64,000 bases of DNA from Neelides folsomi (GCA_034687125.1 JAQGBZ010000162.1:1-64000), one strand, 5' to 3'; shown: positions 25,823 through 39,199, counted from the first letter of the stretch. Notes: generated from the sequence alone by a model not told the origin. Translations and numbers: made by a program.

Positions 25823-27023
25823 GCATATTCCAGAAAATTAGTGGTATTTTAGTTTGGATACAATGAGAATAGAATGAGGCGCCCTTTACTTGTAAACATG
25901 AGATCTGAATATTGCAATTAAGCATCTAATCGCAGCTCGTACTCATTTCCTCAAAATGGTTATTGAAAAGGTTAATTAAATGAATGGGGAGTGAAAGAAG
26001 AAAGTCATTTGGAAGAAGGATAAAGATAATCGTAAATACTCGTCTTGTTGGATAGCTAAGCATGGGGTTTTAATAATAATATTAAGAAGGAAGGATCTTT
26101 TCCCCTCAAAACTTTCTCAGCGGAGGAAAAGCGGATTATTATTAGGGAAATGAGCCTACGGTCGTGTTCGGAATAGCATTAGGGGCTGGGCAAGTGAATA
26201 CCTCAAGGAGGAACTCGAGTGGGGATTGAGAGTTGTTAGTCTCGAGAGGATTCCGGTTCAATTGAGAGGGAGCGAAGTGCGAGCTTATCTGCGGGGAATC
26301 TGATGTGAAGGCAAATCTGAAAATCCGCTTCATTAAAATGTTTCAGAAAGACAAATTGATTCATTCAGGTTGATAGGAGGGCGAAGGCTCGCTCTCCCAG
26401 TGAATGAGACTTATTGAGCCGACGTGCCAACTTTACCGATGTAAGATCTCATTACGAACCGAATTTACCCTCGATTGTCCGCCTCAAACATGTTGGGCCC
26501 GAGAAGTCTCACACTGATACACATCGCTCATTGAGATTGTTGGGAAGGGATGAGAAGAAGAAAAATCCTGAAGTGGGATTCCCAGGACCATTATCTCATC
26601 CTCCGGATCCGCCGAAGGAGGGAATCTCCCATTTATCCCCCCAATGAACAAGCACCGGGTAGTTCCGGATCCGCTCCGCATTGGTTGCCAGGCACTTGAC
26701 ACCCTAGTGACGGATCGATCTTATCCCTCCGACCAATCCAAAGGGAACTTCAAATATGCGCGATTACGAGAGTAATGATGCGTTAACTAGACATCAACTT
26801 TCCCTAACTGAACACGCTATATATAGGCATTGGACCAGTGGCTTATCCCCTCAAACCGTCAAACCTCTTTCCCATTTTACCTTCAAATCTCCTCACCCTT
26901 TTCTCAACCCTCGCTCGTGCTGTCAATACATGAATTATATAAAGAACGGAAAACCGCAAGAAGCTCTTAACAAGCCTCAACTATAAAAACGTATTACTTA
27001 TTAATTTCATAACAGTTGTAATT
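25823..27023. other. GC-richer upstream region of bsh
   Basis: From about 25980 to 26990 the DNA is GC-richer and without a credible gene. The overlapping frames at 26414-26702 on both strands look like chance. Its position directly upstream of a developmental homeobox gene makes it a reasonable place for promoter and enhancer sequence, but no specific site can be proved by eye. Confidence 0.4.
26982..26989 (+). promoter_or_regulatory. Possible TATA box of bsh
   Basis: TATAAAAA lies 42 bases before the bsh start codon, which would leave a very short leader. TATATATA at about 26818-26825 is an alternative that would give a more usual leader length. Confidence 0.3.
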
Positions 27024-30000
27024 ATGTACCGCGACAGATTCGCCTGTGTGAACGGACACAACAAGTGTAATGGTATAACCTCAGAAAGTCTTCAAAATTC
27101 TCATCATAGCTATGGATCTCTTCAGAAAAACTCCTCAACGTCTTTCCTAATCGACGATATTTTATTCCAAAGACCCAAAGTTAGTATAAAACTTTATCAT
27201 CTCGTTTAACCCCTAAATTCTCCAATATTCAATACTTCTTTATAAGTTGTTGTAATTTACAATATTTTGTATAACCCAAATATTCTGTATAAAATACCTG
27301 TATGAAATTGTGCATGAGATTGAAACCATAAGTTAACGTTTATTAATTTTAGAATATAAATCGAGACATTATCGTTCCGGTGGCGAGCCGCATGAACCAA
27401 ATGATGGGAACACAAGGAAATCAATTAAACGACGGATCTCAGCACCAACATTATCCATCTTCTTCATCACCTCCAACTCCATCATCTTTATCGTCCTTCT
27501 CCGCTTATCTACCGGCATTTATGCCACGGCCTGATGTAACGAGTCATCCTTTCTTCCTAGCTGCTGCAGGTAAATTCAAATTAGACATTTTTGTTATTAT
27601 TACACAAACGTAGGGATTACTTTCAAAATTGAACATCCCATTTAAATCATTTTGAACTGTTGTTGGAAGCATCATAAAACTCATAATGGGGCAAAATAAG
27701 CTCAAATTATAAAATTAGTAGCTTATGAGATTGATTAGGAATTATTGAATTTTAGATCATTTTGAGTTCTTGCATTGAATCTCAATTCAATTCCATTAAA
27801 ATTAAAACTTGCATATCCCCAATCATTGTAAGGTTAATGGGAAGAACATCAAATACTCGCAATTGAATGAAGAAGAGTTGAGAGTTTCTGGGTTGAATGA
27901 GAACTTGCGTATGAATAGGGATATGAATGAACAAAGATTCTGGTTATTACGTTAGCGTGGAGGGGGAGAGAAAAGGAGTGTATGAGGGGAACTGATGTAG
28001 CCTTAATAGGGCCCATTGAGAAGGAAAAGGTTATGAAAGAAAGGCCCTCACACTTTTGTTCTTCATTAGGTCGGGATTGAGATCAAGTTACACGAACCTC
28101 CCTCTTCTAATGCTTACGTCTCGGGAGCTCTCGGGAGCAGGAATAAATGAATCCTCCTTCTCCTGAATGTCAAAAGTGACAGGAGATTAAATCCCGATTG
28201 CTCAAATCCCAACTAATTATGACGTTTGCACGATTACCTTACACGAGTCCCAGGAGTATAATTATATGTAATTAGAATAGAGACAATTGACAGGCTTCTT
28301 CGTCCCACACTCGAGCAAAAGGGAAGAGGTCGGATTTGACACCCACAACTACGATTTTACAGTCCGAAATATGAGATGATGGTTAGGGAATAATAGAAAG
28401 CAAATAGAGAAGATTACGTCAGGCACACGTTCGAGCGTCACTAACAATAAGTAAGCTTCATTATTAGGGGTGGCTGTTTGCATCACCTTACTTAAGTAGT
28501 TATATACAAAGACAATAAAAGAACAATAACAAATACGTCAAATACCTTGTACCCTACGTACGTATACAGGCCTGTAAATAGTATGTGAGTTGAAAGTAAT
28601 TTAAAAAACGTTCAGTATAAGAAACTGTTAAAATAATTGCATGATTTAATAAGGGACATTGAAAATTTTTGAATGAATAAAGGAGCTAATGGTAAAAACG
28701 AGGCATCTTTGAGACACATCAAATCAAGAGACATCCTTATTTACCTTACGAACTCAATTGAGTTTACCAAGTCTGTGCGTCGTCATATTTAAGTGAGCCT
28801 TTAAAGGAAATTGAATTGAATTTGTTGAACAGGTCTTCCCTTTAGTTCTCTTTTCACTGGGGGCGACCCGAATGGCAAGCATTGCAGGCGGAGAAAGGCA
28901 CGGACCGTCTTCAGCGATCAGCAACTCAATGGTCTTGAGAAACGCTTTGAGTCACAAAGATACTTGTCAACTCCTGAAAGAGTCGAATTGGCAAATGCAC
29001 TCAATTTGTCGGAGACTCAGGTTAGAAGCTTTTACTCATTTTATACCCAATTGAGTTACTCCCAAGTTTGAAAAGAGGAACAAAATTCAATTATGTTTAA
29101 GAGCAAATATAAATTTAGTACGCAAAGGAGCCATTTAAATACACCTTGCCAGTGTATTAATAACCTTCTATTTACATCTTCCCATGAATTTTCGCCTTTT
29201 ACCAAATTCGTTCATTCACAAGCTTGTAATTGAATTTGGGCAAAATCTTGTACTTCATCATCGAATTGAGCCCAGACTGTTTTAAAAATAAAATACTTTT
29301 CACATTCAAGGTGAAAACGTGGTTTCAAAATCGTCGAATGAAGCATAAGAAGCAATTGAGGAAAAATTCAGATGGAGGAAGTAAAAATGGGAGCAAGAGT
29401 GAGGATTCGGTCATTTCTGGGAACATGAGTGATTCTGAAGGAAACAACAAAGGAAATTCCACACTTATTCGTACAGACGGTAATTATTGTAATTAATTTA
29501 AGTATATACAGTATTTATTTTATTTCCTTTGCCCAGCTTATTAATTGCTTATTAAATTTTAATTTGAGTTCAAAAATTATTAATTTTAATTTCCCCAACT
29601 GTAATGCATATTTCCATTTAATGTGTGTATGATCCTTCTAATATGAAAAATGTATTTGTATTAATGAATTAATTACATGGTTAAATTCAATTTATTTCCA
29701 ATTACTCCGATTTGAGTCAGATTTGTAAGCTAAAATAAAGATGAGGAAAGTGGGGAAAGGAAGTTATGCGTAGTAAAGATGAAGAACCCTTTTGTGTAGA
29801 TCTGCCAATGGACTACTCGCAAAGAGGCGGAGTTGGGGTTGGGTCGGGTCTCTTGAGAATGGGAGAAATTGAGATCCCTCACGACTTGGATATTTCATCT
29901 GCTCGGGCTTTGGATCAATCTCGGTTCCACTCAAACAGGTCCTCCTCTTTCAGCTTCAATTCTGATGATGAAGAAGATGATGATGAAATCGACATTCTTA

Positions 30001-30047
30001 GTGAAGATAGAAGAGACAATGTTTTTATTAGTAAATGTATTACATAA
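27024..30047 (+). CDS. bsh: Brain-specific homeobox transcription factor (Bsh/Bsx)
   Basis: Five exons join in frame to 325 residues: 27024-27179, 27353-27569, 28833-29020, 29311-29479 and 29800-30047. The homeodomain (about residues 144-203) runs RRRKARTVFSDQQLNGLEKR, then RYLSTPERVELANALNLSETQ, then VKTWFQNRRMKHKKQLRK, which is diagnostic of the Bsh/Bsx family. An Engrailed-homology repressor motif, FLIDDIL, sits at residues 41-47. The intron between homeodomain residues 44 and 45 is a common homeobox intron position. The C-terminus is acidic (SDDEEDDDEIDIL). Bsh proteins specify neurons in insect brain and optic lobe; the vertebrate homologue Bsx acts in hypothalamus. The last intron is less certain: if it is retained, the protein ends at 29496 just after GNYCN and loses the acidic tail. 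AATAAA at 30337-30342 may end the transcript. Confidence 0.93.
27570..28832 (+). other. Long second intron of bsh with a GC-richer block
   Basis: A 1.26-kb intron, by far the longest in the gene. Bases about 27840-28440 are GC-richer with purine runs, while the edges are AT-rich. No exon or transposon is visible. A large intron just before the homeobox is a plausible enhancer location, by inference only. Confidence 0.4.
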
Positions 30048-33000
30048 GTTCCAATTCTTTCTGTTTTCTAAATATTAAAGCCAAGTCAAAAGATCGTTTT
30101 TTATGTAAAGTTTAGTCATTATTTAAGTCAAATCAGCTTCAAATTGTACATTTTTGAATGATTTTAAGGAAAAGTCGATCCATGATCGAATGTATGCATG
30201 TACAAATAGTAAAATAAGGCTTGAATATTGTGAGGTATCTCTCTTAAATGTGTGACAAAGAAAATTTCTGTATCAAAAAGCATTAAATTTACTTTACTTT
30301 TATGCAGAATCTTCATCATTGTTCAATTTATGCGTAAATAAAGTGAAATGATAAATGAACATTTTTTTATTTTTATTAAAATTACTTTCATCAGAGGACG
30401 ACAAATCTCAAAGGGGAGAGCTATAAAGTTCAACGAACAATAAGATAGAGCATACGCATAAATGTGTTGATAAACATGAGGATAATAACAACTTGCGTAC
30501 TCATATAATTGTATGTATTCTGTTTTCATTATTACTGCTATTAGATGAAATAATCTAAGATCACATCAGGGATAAGGCTTGAAATGAAAGAGGACCGGAA
30601 TTTTATTGGATAATACTAGTAATGAACCCGTGCTGTTTGAAAACAGGTGAGCGGATTGAATAAGCGTCAAGGGAGTCGGAGTTGGTTAATGGCACCGAGG
30701 GGGCTTTATAATAAATACATGGGCGTACAACCCCGAGAGAGCATTATGAATACAGAAGGTCTTAATTTGATGAAAGGGTGCTGGTGTCCGACAGGGAAGC
30801 ACATGGTTGGGGTGCTCAGGAGAGGAATGTAATAAGCGGACAATTTCCCCTTTGACTCCTCACAACGAGAGTAATGAAATGAGAGGATGAGATGAGAGAG
30901 TTGGTCGCATATGAAAATCACCACCTTCCACCGCTACACAAATATTTCAATCAACAAGATGGATGAGGTAATAGAGTTGTCCCTATTATTCCGCCTAGTC
31001 GACTTGTCTCCTCGCACAGGTTCCTTTGTCATCCCTATCAAAACTAATTAAGGGGATGAAAAGGAACCTCTCTGGGGTTTTTCATCTCGATAGACTCAAT
31101 TATGAACAACGGCCTTATTAATTTACTCATGTTGACAGTTATGAAACATTGGAATTCAAATAACCTTTTATTTCCCATTGAAGGAATTAAGAAAAGATAT
31201 GTAAATATAATTTAAATAAAGCAAATCACATTTTGTCCTGTGGAAGCATTTCCCCAGATTTCCTCCTTTCATTTTGAATAATGAAGGATTGAAAAGGGAG
31301 AAGAGCCGTGGAGTTGAGAGCCAGTAAAGTAGATAGAACAATTCATCTAATCTCATCGTTCGTCCCATAACAAGGTTGTAATTGGAAAAGCAAACGCTGA
31401 TGTTTTCCAATTATAGAGCAAAAGTTCGAGCCTGGGGACCTGTAAGCCGATTTTCTCATAATACCTTTTCGGATTCTCCGTTCAAGAAAGCAATTTTGGT
31501 CATGATTGGCTTCAGAAGCTTTTCAGCTTTACTTTATCTTCTGGAACGTCAGAGTTCAGAGTCCCTTATCTTATTGTTAGTCTTTAATTTCTCTTCCTCT
31601 TACCCCTTAACAAAACAGTTTCAATTTTTGATTCGAAATAATTTAATCTACAAGGCGAAATTCATCAGCATCAATATATTTTATATTGTCTTAATTAGTA
31701 AAATCATACAAATATAAGTAATACTAGCAATATTCCATAAATACCTTATTGGGTAATTAAGTAAATAATAATATTAAAATCTTATATTCTTATTACTAGC
31801 ATATGACATAAGCAGGCAATTATAATTGGGCATGGTATAGGTAATTGATCCTATAGATGTGTACCTATGTATTATACTATTATATATGATTTATTAAATA
31901 TAATGTAATCAATGTATCTATCCTTAACTTTGTACTTTTGAGAATTCTGAATTTAATATTAAGCAATAAAATAAGCACAAAAAATAATTAAACCACAAGA
32001 TTCATAGTTTCCTTTGTGGTTTACCAAATGTAATAATTTTATTTATATGCGAGTTTTCATTTTAATCCATTTTAAACTCAATTAAGCTATAAAAATGCTA
32101 AAATGATGCTTCAAATTCTACGTTTTTCCTATTAAATAATTGCCACAGTTGAAGACAATTTCATTAAAAATTAAAGAGAGTCTTGCCACTTTTCTTATCA
32201 ATTGATTCCAAGTTTCCTCGCATTGAAGTATGCGGATCCGCCACGTGCTACAATTATGTATTATTGTTATAATTTTGCAATATTCATTTCCCTGTGGTTT
32301 AATTTACTTGATACTGGAAAACTGTAATTATTGTTGAATGTAATTCTATGAATATGCAATAACCATTTAAAATTAGTAGCAAATTAATGAGCTTCAATTG
32401 TGGAATTACCTAGTAAGATACTTTTTGTTGTGTGTATTTAATCTACTGTAATTAAATTAAAAAAATTATATTGTTAAGAAAATGTTTGTAGAAGATGCTC
32501 ACACATTCGTTAAATCCCCAAATATATCAAATGAAGTAATATAAAAGTACAAAATGACGTCGATAATGAGTTGCTATTCAGATAATGTAAAGAGTACTGA
32601 CACGTTATTTAATCCTAATATTTTTATTCACTTTAACGTACACTGTACATTTGTTCAACTTTCTTAACATTCGTATTTTTTATAAAATGGGTAAGATATG
32701 TAAGATATACATAATATTAAACGATATTATCCATAATTTTAAGATTGGGTTTAAACAGTGAACTTCGTAGAAAAAAGTCAAAAGCATTTCTAAACTGGAC
32801 AGTATGTTAATTACCATTGATCTTTATTAACTTTTATGGAATGAATCTTTTATCATTTCTACTACGAGTCAATTTGAAAGGGAGCATAGATGCACATTGT
32901 TTTATATTCCATTAAATGCCAACCAAAAGTTAAATTGTACAATAGTACATGGATTCATTTAAGAAAGTCCCCAAAACACGAGTCGTAATATAATCATTAA

Positions 33001-33122
33001 TTAATTTTAGAATTAAATACGAGTACTAATTATGCTTAAATATTACTTGTACTAACAATAAGTGTATGCATACTTATATTAATTATGATCTCCCTTCAAT
33101 AACGTTCTTAAAGTGTTTCGTT
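30048..33122. other. Intergenic DNA between bsh and the GFA-like gene
   Basis: Bases 30540-31600 form another GC-richer block. The rest is AT-rich. No gene, RNA or clear transposon is visible; the open frames at 30647-30832 and 31382-31717 lack any family signal. Confidence 0.45.
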
Positions 33123-33698
33123 CTACTTTGGCTTTGACCGGTCTTTAATTGAGGAACCTTTAATCGCATCCTCCCAATTTTTACCATCAAATCGCTCAAC
33201 CGTGACTTTTGAAGGCTGAGGGCTGTCAATACAATGTGGCATCACACCTACAAATCATAATTATTTATTTCCAAACTCGCAGTAGTTGGTCTATGAAAAA
33301 ACTCACCTATTCCATCAGGATTTGATCGTGGAATGTAGAAGCTCTGAACTCCGCATTTTGAACAAAACATGTGCTTCGCTTGATGAGTTCCAAAAGTGTA
33401 TGTTGTCAATGCTGTATGCCCAGTTAAGAGCTTGAAATCTGACGCAGGAACAATAACGTGCCTATTTTGCTTCTTTGTGCAAATTGTGCAGCTAAAATAA
33501 AAATAATTTTGTGTCTATCATGGTCCAAGATACATGTATCTTTTATTAATTATTATTATTATTTTACTAATCAATAGTAGTTATTATTACATATTTCACT
33601 TACTTGCAATCAATAGCTGTAATGTTCCTTGAAGCCCAAACTTCGTACTTAACTTGCCCACAATGACAACCTCCCGAGTACTTAGACATTGGATTCAT
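33123..33698 (-). CDS. Small GFA/CENP-V domain zinc protein
   Basis: Three exons on the minus strand (33698-33604, 33491-33307, 33247-33123) join in frame to 134 residues. Zinc-ligand cysteines sit in the arrangement of the GFA (glutathione-dependent formaldehyde-activating, CENP-V) fold: GGCHCG at 9-14, DCNCTIC at 30-36 and FCSKCG at 74-79. The end HCIDSPQPSKVTVERFDG is like that of animal CENP-V-like proteins. The family binds zinc. Some members are carbon-sulfur lyases, vertebrate CENP-V associates with centromeres, and short animal paralogues like this one mostly lack an assigned role. It is complete, and the domain fills the whole protein. I infer a small soluble protein and do not assign a reaction. 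No clear poly(A) signal follows the stop. Confidence 0.88.
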
Positions 33699-36253
33699 CT
33701 ACTACAATAAGACTTTAACTTGTGATATAGTGTTATCGGTATTATAATATTACATAAAACAAATATGGGCTTATATTTCATATCAAAATACATTTTTTCA
33801 AAATTCTAAAAAGTTTTAAAGATATTAAAATCTTAAATATGTAATATTTACAATACTTCTAATTGAGTAAATATAATTATGAAATGTAATTTTTAGGTTA
33901 CCTATTTCAATTATCTTTAATAAATCCAAATAAGAAGATAGAAACCTTGCGTTTCGTTTGTCTGGAAGGTCAATAGAATGAATGTTAAGAGTAGAAGAGA
34001 CTACAATGTAATGAGAATCACCGTGGGGTTATGATGAAGAAGGAGATGAACTCTCTTACTTATTCACTTATTCCATGCCACAGACTAGATAAATCGACCG
34101 TAAATTTCCTTATCTCATGTGTGTATCAGATTGCTTTTTGTGATCCAGCATGATTAAAGTCATGTTTCTTTATCTTTCTTTATGATGTAAGCACAAGTAA
34201 CAACATATGTTTGAGTTTCCTTTAATGCATTTGTATCTACTTTTTTCAATTTCTCATTTATCAAAGAACACCTGTCTAAGTCATTCAATTAATGTCGCGA
34301 AGAGAAATATGTCATTTTAACATGCTTCTTGTTTAATATTATTTATGTATGTATACTACTTATGTATGTATATATGCATATTGTATCTTTATATTCATGA
34401 TTCAAATGGTGTTAATCAACTAATGGTTTTATCTATTTATTCATTTGCAAAAATACCTTTTGAAAAACAGACGATGCAACAGCTAAAATGAGAAATGAAG
34501 ATATGTAATTACAGATATTCTTATAAATAATATGTAGTACATTTTATATTATGTATCTGCTAGATTACTTTGCTCGAAATCTCACTTGCTGAGGGTAAGA
34601 CTATATATTGAATTATCATTCATTCTTAATGTACGAGTAGTTTCAACTTCACCACAATGGTCATATCGATATCTTTCATAATATAATATCATCCCATACT
34701 TTAATATAGTTATTAAGTTTTCTGGTATTCAATGTAATTATGTTATGTTATGGTCTAGAAGCCAAGTCAAATCCTCAATTCACCACCAACAAAAAATTAT
34801 ATTGATTCACTAAATATACAAAAGTATAATAGGTAACTATAATATGGTATAATGTAATGACTTCTATTCAACTAGTTCTAAAGTGTTCATAAAGAGAAAA
34901 TTATACTGGTAAATGGAGTATATGGTATATCAGAATATTAATGAAGAGGTGTGCTGAATACTTGAGTCGTCTTTAAATGGATCTTCAAGATCGGCTGATA
35001 AAATGATTAACAACCAGTTGGGAAGAGGATTTTATTGCCTAATGATGTGAAGGTTCGCAAACACATTTCGGATGTTTTTCAACTGACTGAAATGAGCTCA
35101 CAAAATGAACCCTAAGAAGCTTTTCAACTGAATTATTGGATAAAAAGGGTGGATTAAGTGACAGTTCCAAAAGCTTTAAACTAACAGCCCCGGGCCTCTT
35201 ACCTCTCAAGCTGAGAGTTTCTTGTCGTATAAACACTCTCAAGATGATCCAATCGTTAAGGTGTTAAAGAAGCCCCAAATTCTAGATTGCTTCTGCGGAT
35301 GATTAGTCAAGGTCTCTAAGAGAGGTTTCAAGAGTGTGGATAATACGATGGTCATCAGTCTCATTAACTCATCAGTAAAATGATCACTGCATATTTATGT
35401 ACGATGGAGACGCATGCCCCCTTTATTATTGACCTCATAAAAGTCATGAATATTATACTTAAATATACGAGTTAATATATTTAGATGAGTTTATTGATTG
35501 GATTCGTGAGACGAAAGAATCATCTTTCATTTCAGAAGTTTTCTAATTGGGATCATCCATCAAATATCATTCAATAAAATCTTATTATTATTCCTTTAGC
35601 AAGCCTTCTTAAAATTACTTACTTTTATTAGTTTCCGGTTTCCTGTCTATTCTGTCTCTTATTTATAAAATATTCCCACGTGTATAAAATAAATATTTCG
35701 GTCGTATTTCATTTTCATCCATTTCATTACTGTTATAATCTCATTTCTTGAAGTCAATGAAATATTACAACTTATGTAATATTGATTAAATATCAAGTAA
35801 AAATATCTAAATTGGATCATTTGCTTAATACTAAAAATATACTATACATTTATTTACTGCCGTTAATATTATCAGAAGTACTAATTGTTTAATTTTCATT
35901 TCATTTATTTATATTAATGATAAATTGGATATTATAAAATTATTTTTTACACAATTGCAAAGGTGTTTGTTGATAATTGAATTTTATTCACTAAAATTAT
36001 CATTATAAATCATATCATAAAACTATAGTACATTAAAATTCAAATGTATTTTAGTGTGTTATATTATAATAAAGTAAATGTTATGCACAAAAATATACTT
36101 TAAAATTATTAAAAATTAAATAGATTTTATAATTGAAACTCGTAAGTTTGTTTATTTTATACGGCCACATAAAGTCGTTATTTGGTCTTTGTAATGTAAA
36201 ATACACATTTATTTATTTAAAATTCTTTCAAGAGTACATTATAACATAACATA
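33699..36253. other. AT-rich intergenic DNA between Miox and the GFA-like gene
   Basis: Largely AT-rich, with a slightly GC-richer patch at about 34980-35400. No gene or RNA recognised. TATGTATG-type microsatellite sequence occurs near 34345-34380. Confidence 0.5.
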
Positions 36254-36259
36254 TTTATT
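36254..36259 (-). promoter_or_regulatory. Poly(A) signal of Miox
   Basis: Minus-strand AATAAA beginning about 18 bases after the Miox stop codon, the first downstream hexamer. Confidence 0.55.
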
Positions 36260-36276
36260 TTATAAGCTTTTCCAAT

Positions 36277-39136
36277 TTACCAATGGATTTCACCGGGAAT
36301 GTACTTGTCAATTAGACCTTGATAGTAAGGCTTCAATGCTTCAATGTCTGGAATATCTGTGCTTTTCGTGTACAAATCATACTTGCTAAAATGTAAAAAG
36401 CAAAAATTAGTACAAAAAACATTGTTCTCTCATTCGATTTAGTTTACTTGAATTCGAGGATCCAAGGAAGCATTTCAACATCAGAGTCATCCATGAGATA
36501 CAAGTAATCTTTTCCACTGTGCCAAGGGTAGAATGAATGGAATCTATTGAAGTCAATCAAAAATAAAAATTAATCCGGAGTCTGATCTACGCAATGTAAA
36601 ATGTCTGATCGTGAGGAAGCATTTAGAGATTGCTAACCCTAAACATTCACAAAAAATACTTGTTTTATAAGATTGAGTAATGAGGTAATGGAACTTGGGT
36701 TTAGTCAGGTCAATTCAAGACAATTAATGGAGCAAATGAGAGTGTGGAAAAATCACGACCGCAATCATTTTTTCAAGGTTAGGAATTAATGTAAATACAT
36801 AAGTACATAAGTACATAAGTACTTATGTATATTGTACCTGATCATTCTCAAAGCTTGCTCAGGAAGTTTGCAATTGTTTTGTTTGAGAACTCGATAAAGA
36901 TACTCATCATGTCCCCAAGACATAAGAATATTTGAAAGTCCGCAATTTGGTTTGTAGATCCCATATTTTGTGCTAATGATAATAAGAAATAAAATCATTA
37001 AAGTAAGATATTAACTATCTATATAATATTACAATTGTATCTACTATGTGAGTATGTATGTATATCATAATATCATATAATTTCATTTTAAAATAAGATA
37101 TTTATGTAAAAAACAATTATCGGAACGGTTCGCGGTTTAGAATGAATCCAGTGAGGGCAAAGGGAGTTGTTGAGGATCTCTTCTGGGGGAAGGAAGTGTT
37201 CGGGAAATGATGTTCTTTAAATGCTCTGTTTTCTCCTCGCAAGGGAGAGCTCTCCTTTCTCCGGCTTTTCCCTCATATTACTTTTTGATCAAAAGATCGG
37301 TAGAATTGATATCAAGTTTGGTCGAACGCGAGTATTGTGGAGGAAGAAACTATTTCTCATTTCCCCCTTTACACTCATCCAAGATTCATAGATCTTGTTT
37401 TTATCTTACATCCACCATTATACCTAGTATTCATTTTATGTGTATGTATGGTATGGTATAGGTACAGAAAGTATACATGGAGGTGTACGATCAATATCGA
37501 TATTGGCATTGGTTTTTTTAGTGAGTTGATGGAATTTGAAATTTTAGTTACCAAACACTAAAAAATTCAAAAGCAATTAAAGGTTGAGGCGAATATTATC
37601 AGTTTCAATAAAGAAAGAAAACAAGAAAAATCTACTTTGGGTATAACCAGTCATTACTAACAATTACAAGTCAAACCGATAAAGGAGATAGGTAATATCT
37701 ATAATATTAATGAACATACTAGGCATGTATTGAGGTATCTATTTATGGATTTGTATTTATTTGCCCCCATTTAATTGAATAAACAATTAAAGACAACTTC
37801 ACAATACAATTCAATGGAGAACCTCACCATCAAACTAACTTTAATTAATATTATTTTGATACATTCTAAATGTAATAATGGTAATAATAGTATACCTACT
37901 TACAAATAGTTAGTACATCTGATTGTAAATTTTAAATTACTCACTTGTATTTTGGGTCATTGAGGTCGGGATTGTTCACAAAGCTCGTGTCGCGATAAAC
38001 AATTGAATTTGCAAATTGACAACCGAGAGGGAATGTGTCTCCAACGACGGCCCATTGAGGTTCCCCATAGAAGGCCATTATCTTTTAAAACATCACAAAT
38101 TTTAAAACTGTACAATAAAAGAATAGGTTTCAAAAATACACAGGAGTTATTAGAGCCTTTAAAATAAATGTAGAATGGGTAACGATAAGAGCCGGGAAGC
38201 TGAGATATCACAGTGAGATATGCAGGGAATAGAAATGAATTAATATATTGGTTTGATAAAAAAGATCTCACTTTCCCAAGATCGTGAATAAGACCAGTGA
38301 GATGAAACCAGTCTTCATCAGGATGTTCTTTCCGAATCCTTTCCGCAGTTTGGAAGGCGTGGACAATGTTGGGGATGCTTGAATCCGGATCACTTTCATC
38401 CACCAAGTCGTTGAGCTTTTCCAAAGCTGACATTATTGTCGCCTATAAATAGGAACAAAGGAAATATATTCATCCATCCAATTTGAATTTAGAAGATCGG
38501 GTCCACAATTCCCTCCTTCGACTAGTAGGCTAATCCTTGGGAGAATCGTAAAATAGTAGGTGAAGTGATTCGGCTCCTTTCTCAGATATTTCCTCCCCTA
38601 ATTTTCTCTAAGATATGCAGGAGAAGTGAGAGGCAGCTGGAGAAGGCGAATCAAGGAGCAAAGTAAAATGAATAATTAAGGGAACAAGTCGAGAGTGTAA
38701 TTGTGTTTCACTTTGCTCCTTCGTTCACCAAAGCTTTGCTCAACAAAGGCACTGAAGGAAGGAGAAAAAAGAAAAACACCTTCATTTTATCGAAATGAGT
38801 CCAATGCTCAATTCGACTACGGACGAACTCGACAGTTTGTTTGGTGTGCATTTCCAAATAGGTCTTCCGCACCCGCTCCTTGATTGGATCATTCTTATCC
38901 ACTGAATAGTCTGAAACAATCTTCATTACATTCTCATTCTCTAATTCAGGATCGCAATATTCAATTACCTCGGTAAGCTTCAATGGACTTGGAGGCAAAG
39001 GCGAGCTCGGGGCGAAGAAGCTCTGATGGATCCAAGAACCCAATCTGCCCTCCCTCCTTAACAGTTTCCATTAGTTGAGACAGACAATTTATAAATATAT
39101 TATCCCACTTACCATCACTGCTCCACTGGATGACAT
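36277..39136 (-). CDS. Miox: Myo-inositol oxygenase
   Basis: Eight minus-strand exons join in frame to 296 residues: 39136-39113, 39056-38969, 38910-38780, 38442-38272, 38081-37945, 36972-36838, 36543-36448 and 36385-36277. The enzyme opens the myo-inositol ring with O2 to give D-glucuronate, the first step of inositol catabolism, using a cytosolic di-iron centre. All six expected iron ligands are present: H109 (VHAFQTAE), H134 and D135 (LIHDLGK), H205 (SWGHDEY), H231 (RFHSFYPWH) and D264 (KYDLYTK). Family blocks such as [15 protein letters not shown] and YYQGLIDKY are intact, and the length matches the human enzyme (285). An N-terminal SELLRPE segment is encoded only if the 58-base intron between the second and third exons is removed. 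A 58-base intron is short but has a GT donor, a tttcag acceptor and correct phase. Confidence 0.95.
36790..36830. repeat. Short tandem repeat beside a Miox splice donor
   Basis: Three near-perfect 8-base units (ACATAAGT) followed by an inverted copy lie just inside the Miox intron that starts after 36838. It is a microsatellite-like, self-complementary tract within a few bases of the donor. Confidence 0.6.
36973..37944 (-). other. Large Miox intron
   Basis: A 972-base intron, unusually long for this gene. A GC-richer segment at about 37130-37420 is embedded in AT-rich DNA. The two overlapping plus-strand frames within it (37207-37561) carry no family motif. Confidence 0.5.
38443..38779 (-). 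other. Miox intron with a GC-richer core
   Basis: A 337-base intron between the exon ending in HFDKMK and the exon starting ATIMSAL. No other content recognised. Confidence 0.6.
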
Positions 39137-39199
39137 TTTCAACTCTTGCCTTTCTTAATCGATAGTTCGCAATTTCCAGTTGTGGGAATGAGATGAGAA

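Noticed and set aside
36790-36830. Regularly spaced repeats suggesting an array
   Set aside because: Eight-base units inside a eukaryotic intron are a microsatellite, not a CRISPR array.
38708-39043. Single long Miox-like frame ending after HFDKMK
   Set aside because: It reads through a 58-base intron in the wrong frame for the N-terminus and lacks an upstream ATG; splicing restores the conserved SELLRPE to DYSVDKNDP sequence.
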